Below are positions 5,997 through 10,831 of a stretch of 54,294 bases of DNA, one piece after another. The stretch spans positions 1 to 54,294 of IMG/VR virus record IMGVR_UViG_3300033153_010346. The stretch is one strand, 5' to 3'. A program made the position numbers and the translations under genes. How positions within the stretch are numbered: the stretch's first letter is position 1; each line of letters begins with the position of its first letter. Below the pieces are notes generated by a model. It was not told the origin of the DNA. It saw nothing but the letters and a program-made list of their open reading frames with translations, and did not search any database. Source of the DNA: a virus.

Positions 5997-6010
5997 AATC
6001 ACTCAGAGGG
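5996..6010 (+). repeat. Direct repeat, left copy (15 bp)
   Basis: AAATCACTCAGAGGG here matches 6224-6238 (AAATCACTCAGAAGG) with one mismatch. The right copy includes the first six bases of tRNA-Ser(GCT). The two copies flank the cysteine-rich gene 6018-6242. Confidence 0.6.
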
Positions 6011-6017
6011 TATAAAT

Positions 6018-6242
6018 ATGAGTTTTTGTACATGTGATCTAAAAGTTGGTGTCACAACATGTGATGTTTGTCATGGAGATATAACTTTATCAAAACCGTG
6101 TATTTTTTGTGAAAACTCAGTAACAGTTGCAAGGGGTATCATGTTTCATGGTGTAGGCATAACAAAAGAATCTGCACAGACATATTTATGTTCCCATATT
6201 ACTTGTTACAAAAACTATAGTAAAAATCACTCAGAAGGTTGA
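6018..6242 (+). CDS. Cysteine-rich small protein (74 aa)
   Basis: Start chosen at ATG 6018, after a CAGAGGG site; a longer frame would begin inside tRNA-Ser(TGA). The product has CTC near residue 4, CDVC at about 15-18, CIFC at about 28-31 and two further cysteines with a histidine near 60-65. This suggests two small zinc-ribbon sites. The stop lies ten bases inside tRNA-Ser(GCT). Partner and function are unknown. Confidence 0.6.
   Translation: MSFCTCDLKVGVTTCDVCHGDITLSKPCIFCENSVTVARGIMFHGVGITKESAQTYLCSHITCYKNYSKNHSEG
6224..6238 (+). repeat. Direct repeat, right copy (15 bp)
   Basis: Partner of 5996-6010; one mismatch. It spans the end of the cysteine-rich gene and the 5' end of tRNA-Ser(GCT). 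Confidence 0.6.
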
Positions 6243-6320
6243 CAGAGTGGCAATGTGCTGGGTTGCTAACCCAAGGCCGTCCTCACGGATGCATTGGTTC
6301 AATCCCAATACCTTCTGCCA
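6233..6320 (+). tRNA. trnS: tRNA-Ser (GCT)
   Basis: Class II tRNA with acceptor AGAAGGT/ACCTTCT, G73 (serine identity base) and encoded CCA. Stem TGGG/CCCA with loop TTGCTAA gives GCT. Long variable arm shared with tRNA-Ser(TGA). T-loop TTCAATC. Confidence 0.95.
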
Positions 6321-6335
6321 AATTAGGTATTAACT

Positions 6336-6743
6336 ATGTTGGAAAAACTCATGAAACGATGGAAAGAAATAATTTTCATATTTTCGGTTGTAGCTATAGC
6401 CTTTACATTTAATGGTTATCGGATAGAAGCTGAGGAAACTGCCACTAAGGTAAAGAAGTTTGAAGAGACATTTGACAAAATTGCGCAGATTGCAGATGAC
6501 CTCAAGAATCCAAATATATGGCTTCGAAATTATTTGGTAAATCATGGTGTAGATTCTGTAGTTGCGAAGTCTTGGAGTAATATCCCAAGAGGGCCTGTTA
6601 TGACTAAGAGTGATACAACGGTTAATATCCCCTACCTCGAAGCTGATGTTTTGCCAGACATAGGGGTCCAAAAGGTGCGCAAATCAAACGGCGCTACCAA
6701 AATCATGGACACCCTGTGGAATTTCTCAAAAAAGGCGAAATAA
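6336..6743 (+). CDS. Membrane-anchored protein, single N-terminal segment (135 aa)
   Basis: ATG after TTAGG. A basic start (KLMKRWK) is followed by one hydrophobic segment at about residues 12-26 (IIFIFSVVAIAFTF) and then a long polar, partly coiled-coil region. This predicts a type II anchored protein with the main part outside the cytoplasm, or an uncleaved signal. The motif-bearing promoter at 6749 begins just after its stop. Function unknown. Confidence 0.6.
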   Translation: MLEKLMKRWKEIIFIFSVVAIAFTFNGYRIEAEETATKVKKFEETFDKIAQIADDLKNPNIWLRNYLVNHGVDSVVAKSWSNIPRGPVMTKSDTTVNIPYLEADVLPDIGVQKVRKSNGATKIMDTLWNFSKKAK

Positions 6744-6748
6744 CTCAG

Positions 6749-6783
6749 AACCTTTTTCGATTTCCGGTGTTATACATATACAG
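6749..6783 (+). promoter_or_regulatory. Putative phage promoter upstream of tRNA-Met
   Basis: CTTTTTCGATTTCC followed by GTGTTATA (6767-6774) and ACATATACAG. This is nearly identical to the minus-strand copy at 31848-31815 (TTTTTTCGATTTCCT then GTGTTATA). The first downstream element is tRNA-Met at 6788, so transcription would begin at the edge of a tRNA block. Confidence 0.55.
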
Positions 6784-6787
6784 ATCA

Positions 6788-6863
6788 TGCGGGTAGCAGG
6801 GCTGGTGTCCTGGTCGGTCTCATAAGCCGATGGCGAAGGGTTCGATTCCCTTGCCCGCAACCA
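6788..6863 (+). tRNA. trnM: tRNA-Met (CAT)
   Basis: Acceptor TGCGGGT/GCCCGCA with a U-A first pair, A73 and encoded CCA. Stem TCGGT/GCCGA with loop CTCATAA gives anticodon CAT. The paired 1-72 position argues against an initiator. A lysidine-modified Ile2 tRNA would have the same anticodon and cannot be excluded. Confidence 0.9.
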
Positions 6864-6881
6864 AATTTAGAGGAGAAAGAA

Positions 6882-7208
6882 ATGGAAGCAACTGTAAACG
6901 AACTATTGGTATTGAAAAACACTTTACAAACCCGTAAAGCCGAAGTGCAGTCTTTGCTACGTTTGTGTGTTGCTCGTCGTGTTAACGAAGTAAGATACGA
7001 AGAAGAAGTTCGTAAAACTATTGATGAAAGCCGTTACGACCCTAATGATCTAGAGATTCGTAACACTGAGCTAAGCACTGCACTTTTCGAGCTAGATCGG
7101 GCAATCAAAGTGGCTAATGCCAAAACTGTTGTCAACGTAGAAAACGTAGACATTGCTACTTTGCTAGCACCTGTAAAACCCCGTCCTTGGGTTGAAACTC
7201 AAGAATAA
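6882..7208 (+). CDS. Helical hypothetical protein (108 aa)
   Basis: ATG five bases after AGAGGAGAAAG, a strong ribosome site. Mostly helical with heptad-like leucines (NELLVLKNTLQTRKAEVQ), two basic clusters and a short proline-rich acidic end. It has a small-phage-protein look without a named domain. It lies directly upstream of a structured RNA region. Function unknown. Confidence 0.6.
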   Translation: MEATVNELLVLKNTLQTRKAEVQSLLRLCVARRVNEVRYEEEVRKTIDESRYDPNDLEIRNTELSTALFELDRAIKVANAKTVVNVENVDIATLLAPVKPRPWVETQE

Positions 7209-7470
7209 GGGGAGCATGAGTAAATAGCTAGCCGAAAGCTTTGGCTGTTAACAGTTCGGGGCGAGTAGGCGAAAAGGAAAAAACTTGTTGAGTATATTGG
7301 TATCCCCAATATGACACTAGCTGTGTTGTTACAGCCTCCTTTAATAAGGTAAACTATAGTGCCCGTAAACCCATACTTAATAACCATTAAGGTTATTGGT
7401 AGTTGAATAAGACGGGTCAAGTCATGTTGTTTGTTTTTGTTAGTTGTTGTTCTTCAACAAATTTTTCTCT
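7209..7470 (+). ncRNA. Candidate structured non-coding RNA with own terminator
   Basis: No convincing reading frame, but many perfectly paired helices: 7294-7300/7306-7312, 7320-7324/7331-7335, 7338-7341/7346-7349, 7379-7385/7391-7397. These are enclosed by 7315-7319/7357-7361 and 7362-7366/7412-7416, with 7283-7287/7418-7422 closing the whole. The hairpin 7444-7449/7455-7460 followed by ATTTTTCT looks like a terminator. It is not recognised as tmRNA, RNase P RNA or a known riboswitch. Confidence 0.5.
7444..7466 (+). terminator. Rho-independent terminator-like hairpin
   Basis: TTGTTG pairs with CAACAA around a five-base loop and is followed by ATTTTTCTCT. The stem is AT-rich, so the terminator would be weak. 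It closes the structured region 7209-7470 before tRNA-Arg. Confidence 0.45.
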
Positions 7471-7488
7471 GCTATTTGCTCTTTATAT

Positions 7489-7561
7489 TCCTTCGTCGTC
7501 TAATTGGAGAGGACATTTGGCTACGAACCAAAAAATGCGGGTTCGATTCCTGTCGAGGGGA
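7489..7561 (+). tRNA. trnR: tRNA-Arg (ACG)
   Basis: Acceptor TCCTTCG/CGAGGGG with two wobble pairs (U-G first), A73, no encoded CCA. Stem TTTGG/CCAAA with loop CTACGAA gives ACG, which would be deaminated to ICG to read CGU/C/A. T-loop TTCGATT. Confidence 0.92.
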
Positions 7562-7580
7562 TTTACATAAAGGGTAATAT

Positions 7581-7892
7581 ATGACCACAGTAAATAAAAG
7601 GAAATATTGGCGGGAGATAAAGAGAAAGAATCGGGCGCGGAATCGTAAGTTTATTTTTGAATATCTAAGTGATCATCCATGTGTTGATTGCCCAGAAGCT
7701 GACCCAATAGTATTAGAATTTGATCACGTAAGAGGTGAAAAGCTAGATACAATAAGTAACCTAGCAGTAAGATACACAGCAAGTCTGAAAAAGATTAAAG
7801 AAGAGATAGAGAAGTGTGAGGTTCGATGTGCGAATTGTCACAGACGCAGACATGCTAAGTTGTTGAAAGAAAAGAATAGATCGATGGTGTAG
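7581..7892 (+). CDS. HNH endonuclease (103 aa)
   Basis: Small HNH nuclease. The first zinc pair is C34/C37; the catalytic strand carries EFDHV (D48-H49), and the second pair C83/C86 is followed by H87 and H91 (CANCHRRRH). The N-terminus is strongly basic. Such stand-alone enzymes cut DNA and often behave as homing endonucleases in phages. The last 15 bases, including the stop, lie inside tRNA-Trp, so the gene is wedged against the tRNA. Confidence 0.85.
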   Translation: MTTVNKRKYWREIKRKNRARNRKFIFEYLSDHPCVDCPEADPIVLEFDHVRGEKLDTISNLAVRYTASLKKIKEEIEKCEVRCANCHRRRHAKLLKEKNRSMV

Positions 7893-7951
7893 TGACAACA
7901 TCTCTGGCTCCAAACCAGAGGACCAGGGTTTGATTCCTTGTCGGTCTGCCA
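7878..7951 (+). tRNA. trnW: tRNA-Trp (CCA)
   Basis: Acceptor AGATCGA/TCGGTCT, G73 (tryptophan identity base), encoded CCA. Stem TCTGG/CCAGA with loop CTCCAAA gives CCA. T-loop TTTGATT with U in place of C56. The HNH gene ends inside its 5' half. Confidence 0.94.
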
Positions 7952-7955
7952 AATT

Positions 7956-8159
7956 ATGAGCTACATTGGACCTGAAGGTATTAGGAGAAAAAGTGTTACT
8001 CCTTTGAATGTAAAGAGATTAACCTTTTCCAAGTATATGTACAAAGCCGAGTGTGGTAGTTGTTGTACAGTCCACAAGTTTAATCCAAGTGGAATAACCC
8101 CCTCATTTGTGTGTGATATATGCGGGACAAAAAATGTAGCAAACTTTACAATCATGTAA
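7956..8159 (+). CDS. Zinc-ribbon protein (67 aa)
   Basis: Start chosen at ATG 7956, five bases after tRNA-Trp; the longer frame would begin within the tRNA. The product has CGSCC at about residues 29-33 and CDICG at about 51-55, the two knuckles of a small zinc ribbon. No ribosome site precedes the ATG. It ends one base before the tRNA-Ala gene. Confidence 0.55.
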   Translation: MSYIGPEGIRRKSVTPLNVKRLTFSKYMYKAECGSCCTVHKFNPSGITPSFVCDICGTKNVANFTIM

Positions 8160-8160
8160 T

Positions 8161-8232
8161 GGGGTGCGTACTGGGGTACAGGAAGCTTTTGCAAGGCATC
8201 CCGGCTGGGTTCGATTCCCAGGCCCTCCACCA
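8161..8232 (+). tRNA. trnA: tRNA-Ala (TGC), degenerate anticodon stem
   Basis: Acceptor GGGGTGC/GCCCTCC with the G3-U70 pair that defines alanine tRNAs, A73 and encoded CCA; there is a U-C mismatch at pair 5-68. The D-arm is a GTAC/GTAC stem with a TGGG loop. The loop TTTGCAA gives TGC, but the anticodon stem has only three to four pairs. T-arm CTGGG/CCCAG. Confidence 0.75.
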
Positions 8233-8237
8233 AATAT

Positions 8238-8310
8238 GAGGTGCGGATTGAAGTCCGAGAATCTCTTAACAGGGAACTCTTGCTGGGTTCGACTCCCAGG
8301 CACCTCCCCA
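8238..8310 (+). tRNA. tRNA of undetermined identity (non-canonical anticodon arm)
   Basis: Perfect acceptor GAGGTGC/GCACCTC, T-arm CTGGG/CCCAG with TTCGACT, C73 and encoded CCA. A D-like hairpin CGGA-TTGAAG-TCCG is seen. The anticodon region has no stable five-pair stem; spacing puts AAC at 34-36 with only three pairs. It may be a decayed gene or a non-canonical tRNA, related in style to the tRNA-like RNAs just downstream. Confidence 0.6.
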
Positions 8311-8314
8311 AATG

Positions 8315-8385
8315 GGCCTATTCGTCTAGTGGAAGGATATCTGACTTTCTATCAGATGGCGAGGGTTCGATTCCCTCATAGGCTA
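8315..8385 (+). tRNA. trnE: tRNA-Glu (TTC)
   Basis: Acceptor GGCCTAT/ATAGGCT with a G-U first pair, A73, no complete CCA. Stem TCTGA/TCAGA with loop CTTTCTA gives TTC. T-arm GAGGG/CCCTC with TTCGATT. Confidence 0.94.
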
Positions 8386-8394
8386 CAAAGATTT

Positions 8395-8469
8395 GCCTCC
8401 ATAGCTCAATGGTAGAGCCAGAGTTTTGTAAACTCTAGGTTGTGGGTTCGACTCCTACTGGGGGCTCCA
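8395..8469 (+). tRNA. trnT: tRNA-Thr (TGT)
   Basis: Acceptor GCCTCCA/TGGGGGC, encoded CCA; the discriminator is T. Standard D-arm, stem AGAGT/ACTCT with loop TTTGTAA (TGT), T-arm GTGGG/CCTAC. Confidence 0.94.
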
Positions 8470-8473
8470 AGGA

Positions 8474-8520
8474 GTGGCGGGCGGAAAGACCGTGTAAAGG
8501 GTGAAAATCCCTACCGTCAC
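8474..8520 (+). ncRNA. Anticodon-less tRNA-like RNA, copy 1
   Basis: A seven-pair outer helix (8474-8480/8514-8520), a hairpin CGG-AAAGA-CCG (8482-8492), then a T-arm-like hairpin GGG-TGAAAAT-CCC (8499-8511). There is no room for D and anticodon arms; total 47 nt. It contains the box GGAAAGACCGTG found identically in copy 3. Neither a coding frame nor an encoded CCA is present. Confidence 0.5.
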
Positions 8521-8533
8521 ACAGAATGGAACT

Positions 8534-8585
8534 GCGTTATGGACCAGAAAGACTGTGCATTGGGTGCAAATCCCTGCTATGACGC
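8534..8585 (+). ncRNA. Anticodon-less tRNA-like RNA, copy 2
   Basis: Outer helix GCGTTAT/ATGACGC, extendable to ten pairs (8531-8540/8579-8588). Hairpin CAG-AAAGA-CTG (8545-8555), then GGG-TGCAAAT-CCC (8562-8574) flanked by a further GCA/TGC pairing. The order and loops equal copy 1, and the base changes are compensatory (CGG/CCG to CAG/CTG), which supports a selected structure. Confidence 0.5.
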
Positions 8586-8596
8586 GGTTTATAAAT

Positions 8597-8707
8597 GGTA
8601 GGTAGGAAAGACCGTGGACGGAGTTGACGTTTTAACTCGTATAACGGGTTAGTCAGAACTTGGCGATCCCAAGAAGTCTTCTGGAGTGGTGAGAATCCAC
8701 ACCTACC
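8597..8707 (+). ncRNA. tRNA-like RNA, copy 3 with internal insertion
   Basis: Outer helix GGTAGGT/ACCTACC (8597-8603/8701-8707), the box GGAAAGACCGTG (8605-8616) and the T-arm-like hairpin GTGG-TGAGAAT-CCAC (8686-8700). About 70 bases between them form extra hairpins, such as GAGTT/AACTC (8621-8638) and CTTGG/CCAAG (8660-8674). This copy is followed by ACC rather than CCA. Confidence 0.45.
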
Positions 8708-8718
8708 ACCGACAATTA

Positions 8719-8793
8719 GCTAGGATAGTGTTAGCAGTAGCACGTCTGGTTGTGGGCCAGAAAGGCTTGGTGCAAGTCCAGGTCCTAGTACCA
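8719..8793 (+). tRNA. trnH: tRNA-His (GTG)
   Basis: Acceptor GCTAGGA/TCCTAGT with a G-U first pair, A73, encoded CCA. Stem TCTGG/CCAGA with loop TTGTGGG gives GTG. The usual histidine features, an extra G at -1 opposite C73, are absent. T-loop TGCAAGT with G55. Confidence 0.9.
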
Positions 8794-8818
8794 ATAAATG
8801 TAGTAAGGAGAAAACAGA

Positions 8819-9361
8819 ATGAATGTAATGGTGGATTTGGAAACCATGGGAGTAGACGATTCAGCGGCTATTGTTTCAATCGGGGCTGTTGAATTTAACA
8901 AGGATAAGATAGGTTCGGAGTTTTATCGTAACATCACCTTGTACTCTAATCAAAGTCGAGGTAGAACGTACACACCTAGTACAATCGAATGGTGGCTTAA
9001 ACAAGACAAGGCGGCTCAGGAAGGTTTGTTCAATCCTACACCTGTTGATCTCTTAACTGCTTTGAAAGACTTCCAGAAGTATGTAACTGGGGTGTTAAGT
9101 AAGAATGATGGTATGTGGGCAAATGGAGTAACATTTGATCTAATTATCCTAAGCCATGCCTTTAAAGCCATGAATGTGAAAAAACCTTGGCATTTCCGAA
9201 ATGAGTGTTGCGTTAGACCACTACGTAAGATTGGTTACTTGGTTGGCCTGAAATATGAAGATTATTATGGAGAAGGTGTAGCTCACAACGCTTTGGACGA
9301 TGCGAAGCTACAAGCGAAATTTGTTCAAGATTTTATTCGTAAAATGGAGAGCAATAAATAA
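8819..9361 (+). CDS. DEDDh 3'-5' exonuclease (DexA/RNase T type)
   Basis: 180 residues, start at ATG eight bases after AAGGAG. The DEDDh catalytic set is complete: D6 and E8 in VDLETMG, D107 in VTFDLI, H156 and D161 in HNALDDA. The length and the MVDLETMG start resemble T4 DexA and other phage exonucleases that degrade DNA or RNA from the 3' end. A role in nucleotide recycling or end processing is likely. A function in maturing the adjacent tRNAs, in the manner of RNase T, is possible but only inferred from position. Confidence 0.88.
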   Translation: MNVMVDLETMGVDDSAAIVSIGAVEFNKDKIGSEFYRNITLYSNQSRGRTYTPSTIEWWLKQDKAAQEGLFNPTPVDLLTALKDFQKYVTGVLSKNDGMWANGVTFDLIILSHAFKAMNVKKPWHFRNECCVRPLRKIGYLVGLKYEDYYGEGVAHNALDDAKLQAKFVQDFIRKMESNK

Positions 9362-9370
9362 GGAGTTTTT

Positions 9371-9760
9371 ATGAAGACATTGTTAACCCTTCTGGCCGCT
9401 CTGATTCTCATTGGTGGAGTTTTTAGTGAGTCAGTTCAAGCACAATTTTATGACTTGGATGGTCAGCTTAGTTTGACATGGACAGCCCCGAACCCGGCTA
9501 CCAATCCACCTCTGAAAGATTACATTGTGACTTATTACACGTTTGATTATGGCACTAGTGTGTATGATACATCCCAAGTAGCTACTACAAACGTATTTGA
9601 TTCAACAGTTAATCTCGTGAGTCAAGGAAGCTGGTGTTATGCTGAATTGCAATCAAGAGATTATCTGGATAGGGTTTCATCTGTAGTTGTTAGTGATACG
9701 GCTTATTACGACGCAGGTATTGGCATTGACCCCCCGACGGGGCCAACTTGGACACAATAG
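9371..9760 (+). CDS. Secreted FnIII-like protein, likely joined by -1 frameshift to the next frame
   Basis: ATG after AAGGAG. Residues 1-24 are a clear Sec signal peptide (LLTLLAALILIGGV, cleavage after VQA). The rest (about 30-110) resembles a fibronectin type III domain (LTWTAPNP..., YIVTYYTF, WCYAELQSRD). Near the end the C-run at 9730-9735 forms the slippery heptamer C CCC CCG. A -1 shift there leads into the 9748 frame, which is open from 9730, and gives a product of about 212 residues ending in a type IX sorting domain. Without shifting, a 129-residue periplasmic protein results. Confidence 0.75.
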   Translation: MKTLLTLLAALILIGGVFSESVQAQFYDLDGQLSLTWTAPNPATNPPLKDYIVTYYTFDYGTSVYDTSQVATTNVFDSTVNLVSQGSWCYAELQSRDYLDRVSSVVVSDTAYYDAGIGIDPPTGPTWTQ

Positions 9761-9766
9761 GCCTTT
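9730..9766 (+). promoter_or_regulatory. Putative -1 ribosomal frameshift signal
   Basis: Slippery sequence C CCC CCG (9730-9736) in the reading frame of the secreted protein. It is followed closely by a possible hairpin in which 9739-9744 (GGGGCC) pairs with 9760-9765 (GGCCTT). A single missing C in the assembly would have the same effect, so error and recoding cannot be told apart from sequence alone. Confidence 0.45.
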
Positions 9767-10008
9767 TCCTACAAGTTGTGCCCAATCCTAACGATGGCGG
9801 ATTTAAGTTATATGTCAATCTCCCTTTCAAAGAGAGTTATCAAATAACTTTCTACAATATAATAGGGGCAGTAAGATTAGAAGAATTTATAAAAGGAAAA
9901 GGTCGTCATGTTATCAACTACAAACTTTCTTGGCCTTCGGGCATTTACCTTGCTTGTGTGCAGAATTCTTATATGCATGTTTGTACTAAGTTCGTTCTCG
10001 TTCAGTGA
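9730..10008 (+). CDS. Type IX secretion C-terminal sorting domain (frameshift product or separate TTG-start gene)
   Basis: This frame is open from 9730; its only independent start is a TTG at 9748. From about residue 11 of the TTG version it follows the type A sorting domain of type IX substrates: VVPNPNDGGF, hydrophobic strands, ITFYNIIGAV, GRHVINYKL, SGIYLACV and a final basic/hydrophobic strand. Such domains are found at the C-terminus of proteins moved across the outer membrane of Bacteroidota and are not functional alone without a signal peptide, so fusion to the upstream frame makes sense. Confidence 0.75.
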   Translation, partial: PPDGANLDTIGLFLQVVPNPNDGGFKLYVNLPFKESYQITFYNIIGAVRLEEFIKGKGRHVINYKLSWPSGIYLACVQNSYMHVCTKFVLVQ

Positions 10009-10321
10009 GGTAGTTATTGAAGGTGATTATCTAAAATGGATAGCTGTAGGAGATGACGATAATTATGGAACCGCGACGAAGTATGACATAAGGTATTCTA
10101 CAGAGAACCTTGCGAACTGGGAGTTGGGAGATGTACTACTGACCGCCCCAACCCCCTCGCAGTCAGGAATGAGGGACAGTGCTTACATTGATCTTATTCC
10201 TGGTGCTTATTACTTTTGTATCAGGGTTAGAGACGAAGTGTGGAACTGGTCACTATGGTCTAACGTTGTGATGAAAGATTCAAGACAAATTGAACCGCCT
10301 TATTTAGTGGAGTGGGAATAA
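9908..10321 (+). CDS. Second secreted FnIII-like protein (137 aa)
   Basis: ATG 9908 follows GGAAAAGG, so it is translated although it overlaps the sorting-domain frame by 101 bases. Residues 10-33 are hydrophobic and end in a small-residue region, a signal peptide. The mature part resembles one fibronectin type III domain as found in Bacteroidota (GDDDNYGTATKYDIRYST, then YYFCIRVRDEVWNWSLWSN). No sorting domain follows, so it would remain periplasmic or be released. It may work with the upstream secreted protein. Confidence 0.7.
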   Translation: MLSTTNFLGLRAFTLLVCRILICMFVLSSFSFSEVVIEGDYLKWIAVGDDDNYGTATKYDIRYSTENLANWELGDVLLTAPTPSQSGMRDSAYIDLIPGAYYFCIRVRDEVWNWSLWSNVVMKDSRQIEPPYLVEWE

Positions 10322-10566
10322 TGGCTAAGAAAATCAGACAAAGTGTAAATCGTGATATGGCTACTAAAGCTAAGTCTATGATACTTACTATTTGGTGTGG
10401 TTATCTTGAGAAAGAAGTAACTGTTGAAGTTGATACTAATTATAGCGTTTTTGGTGGGATTTCAGTAAGAGGCCATATATGTGAGTGTACCTGTGACTAT
10501 GCTGTAAACTTTGAATTCACATGCGAGTGTGGACACAAACACGAAATAAGACTGTATGAATCCTAG
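10321..10566 (+). CDS. Cysteine-rich zinc-binding protein (81 aa)
   Basis: Start chosen at ATG 10321, sharing a base with the upstream stop; GGAG lies about ten bases before. A basic N-terminus (KKIRQSVNRD) precedes a strand-rich part with CECTC at about residues 54-58 and CECGHKH at about 68-74, together one zinc site. The stop overlaps the first base of tRNA-Asn. Function unknown. Confidence 0.6.
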   Translation: MAKKIRQSVNRDMATKAKSMILTIWCGYLEKEVTVEVDTNYSVFGGISVRGHICECTCDYAVNFEFTCECGHKHEIRLYES

Positions 10567-10639
10567 GCTCTTTAGCTCAATGGTAGAGCGATTGGCTGTT
10601 AACCATTTGACAAAGGTTCGATTCCTTTAGGAGCCTCCA
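10566..10639 (+). tRNA. trnN: tRNA-Asn (GTT)
   Basis: Acceptor GGCTCTT/AGGAGCC, encoded CCA, discriminator T. Loop CTGTTAA gives GTT; the anticodon stem has one U-U mismatch. T-loop TTCGATT. Confidence 0.93.
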
Positions 10640-10644
10640 AATTT

Positions 10645-10721
10645 GCGCCTATAACTCAACTAGGTAGAGTAGCAGGCTTTTAACCTGAAAGTTCAAGGTT
10701 CGATTCCTTGTGGGCGCACCA
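10645..10721 (+). tRNA. trnK: tRNA-Lys (TTT)
   Basis: Acceptor GCGCCTA/TGGGCGC, A73, encoded CCA. Stem CAGG/CCTG with loop CTTTTAA gives TTT. T-arm CAAGG/CCTTG with TTCGATT. Confidence 0.95.
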
Positions 10722-10727
10722 AATTAA

Positions 10728-10815
10728 GGGTTGGTAAGCATAGTGGCGAATGCCCCTGACTGTAGATCAGGTACCCAAGCGGTGAACATCGTAGGTTCGA
10801 CTCCTACCCAACCCA
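10728..10815 (+). tRNA. trnY: tRNA-Tyr (GTA)
   Basis: Class II tRNA with acceptor GGGTTGG/CCAACCC, A73, no encoded CCA. Stem CCTGA/TCAGG with loop CTGTAGA gives GTA. Long variable arm, T-arm GTAGG/CCTAC. Confidence 0.95.
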
Positions 10816-10831
10816 TTAAATAGGAGAATAT

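Noticed and set aside
7209-7470. Group I intron or tmRNA in the structured region
   Set aside because: No split gene around it, no tRNA-like ends with CCA, no tag frame, and no recognisable guanosine-binding core.
7961-8311. Minus-strand open frames with GVEPSKSS, GSRTQQEF or GNRTQPG-like peptides across tRNA genes
   Set aside because: These are the well-known spurious translations of antisense T-arms of tRNA genes; the tRNA genes on the plus strand explain them.
8686-8892. Plus-strand open frame over tRNA-His
   Set aside because: It runs through the tRNA and the start of the exonuclease gene in another frame and has no phage-like features.
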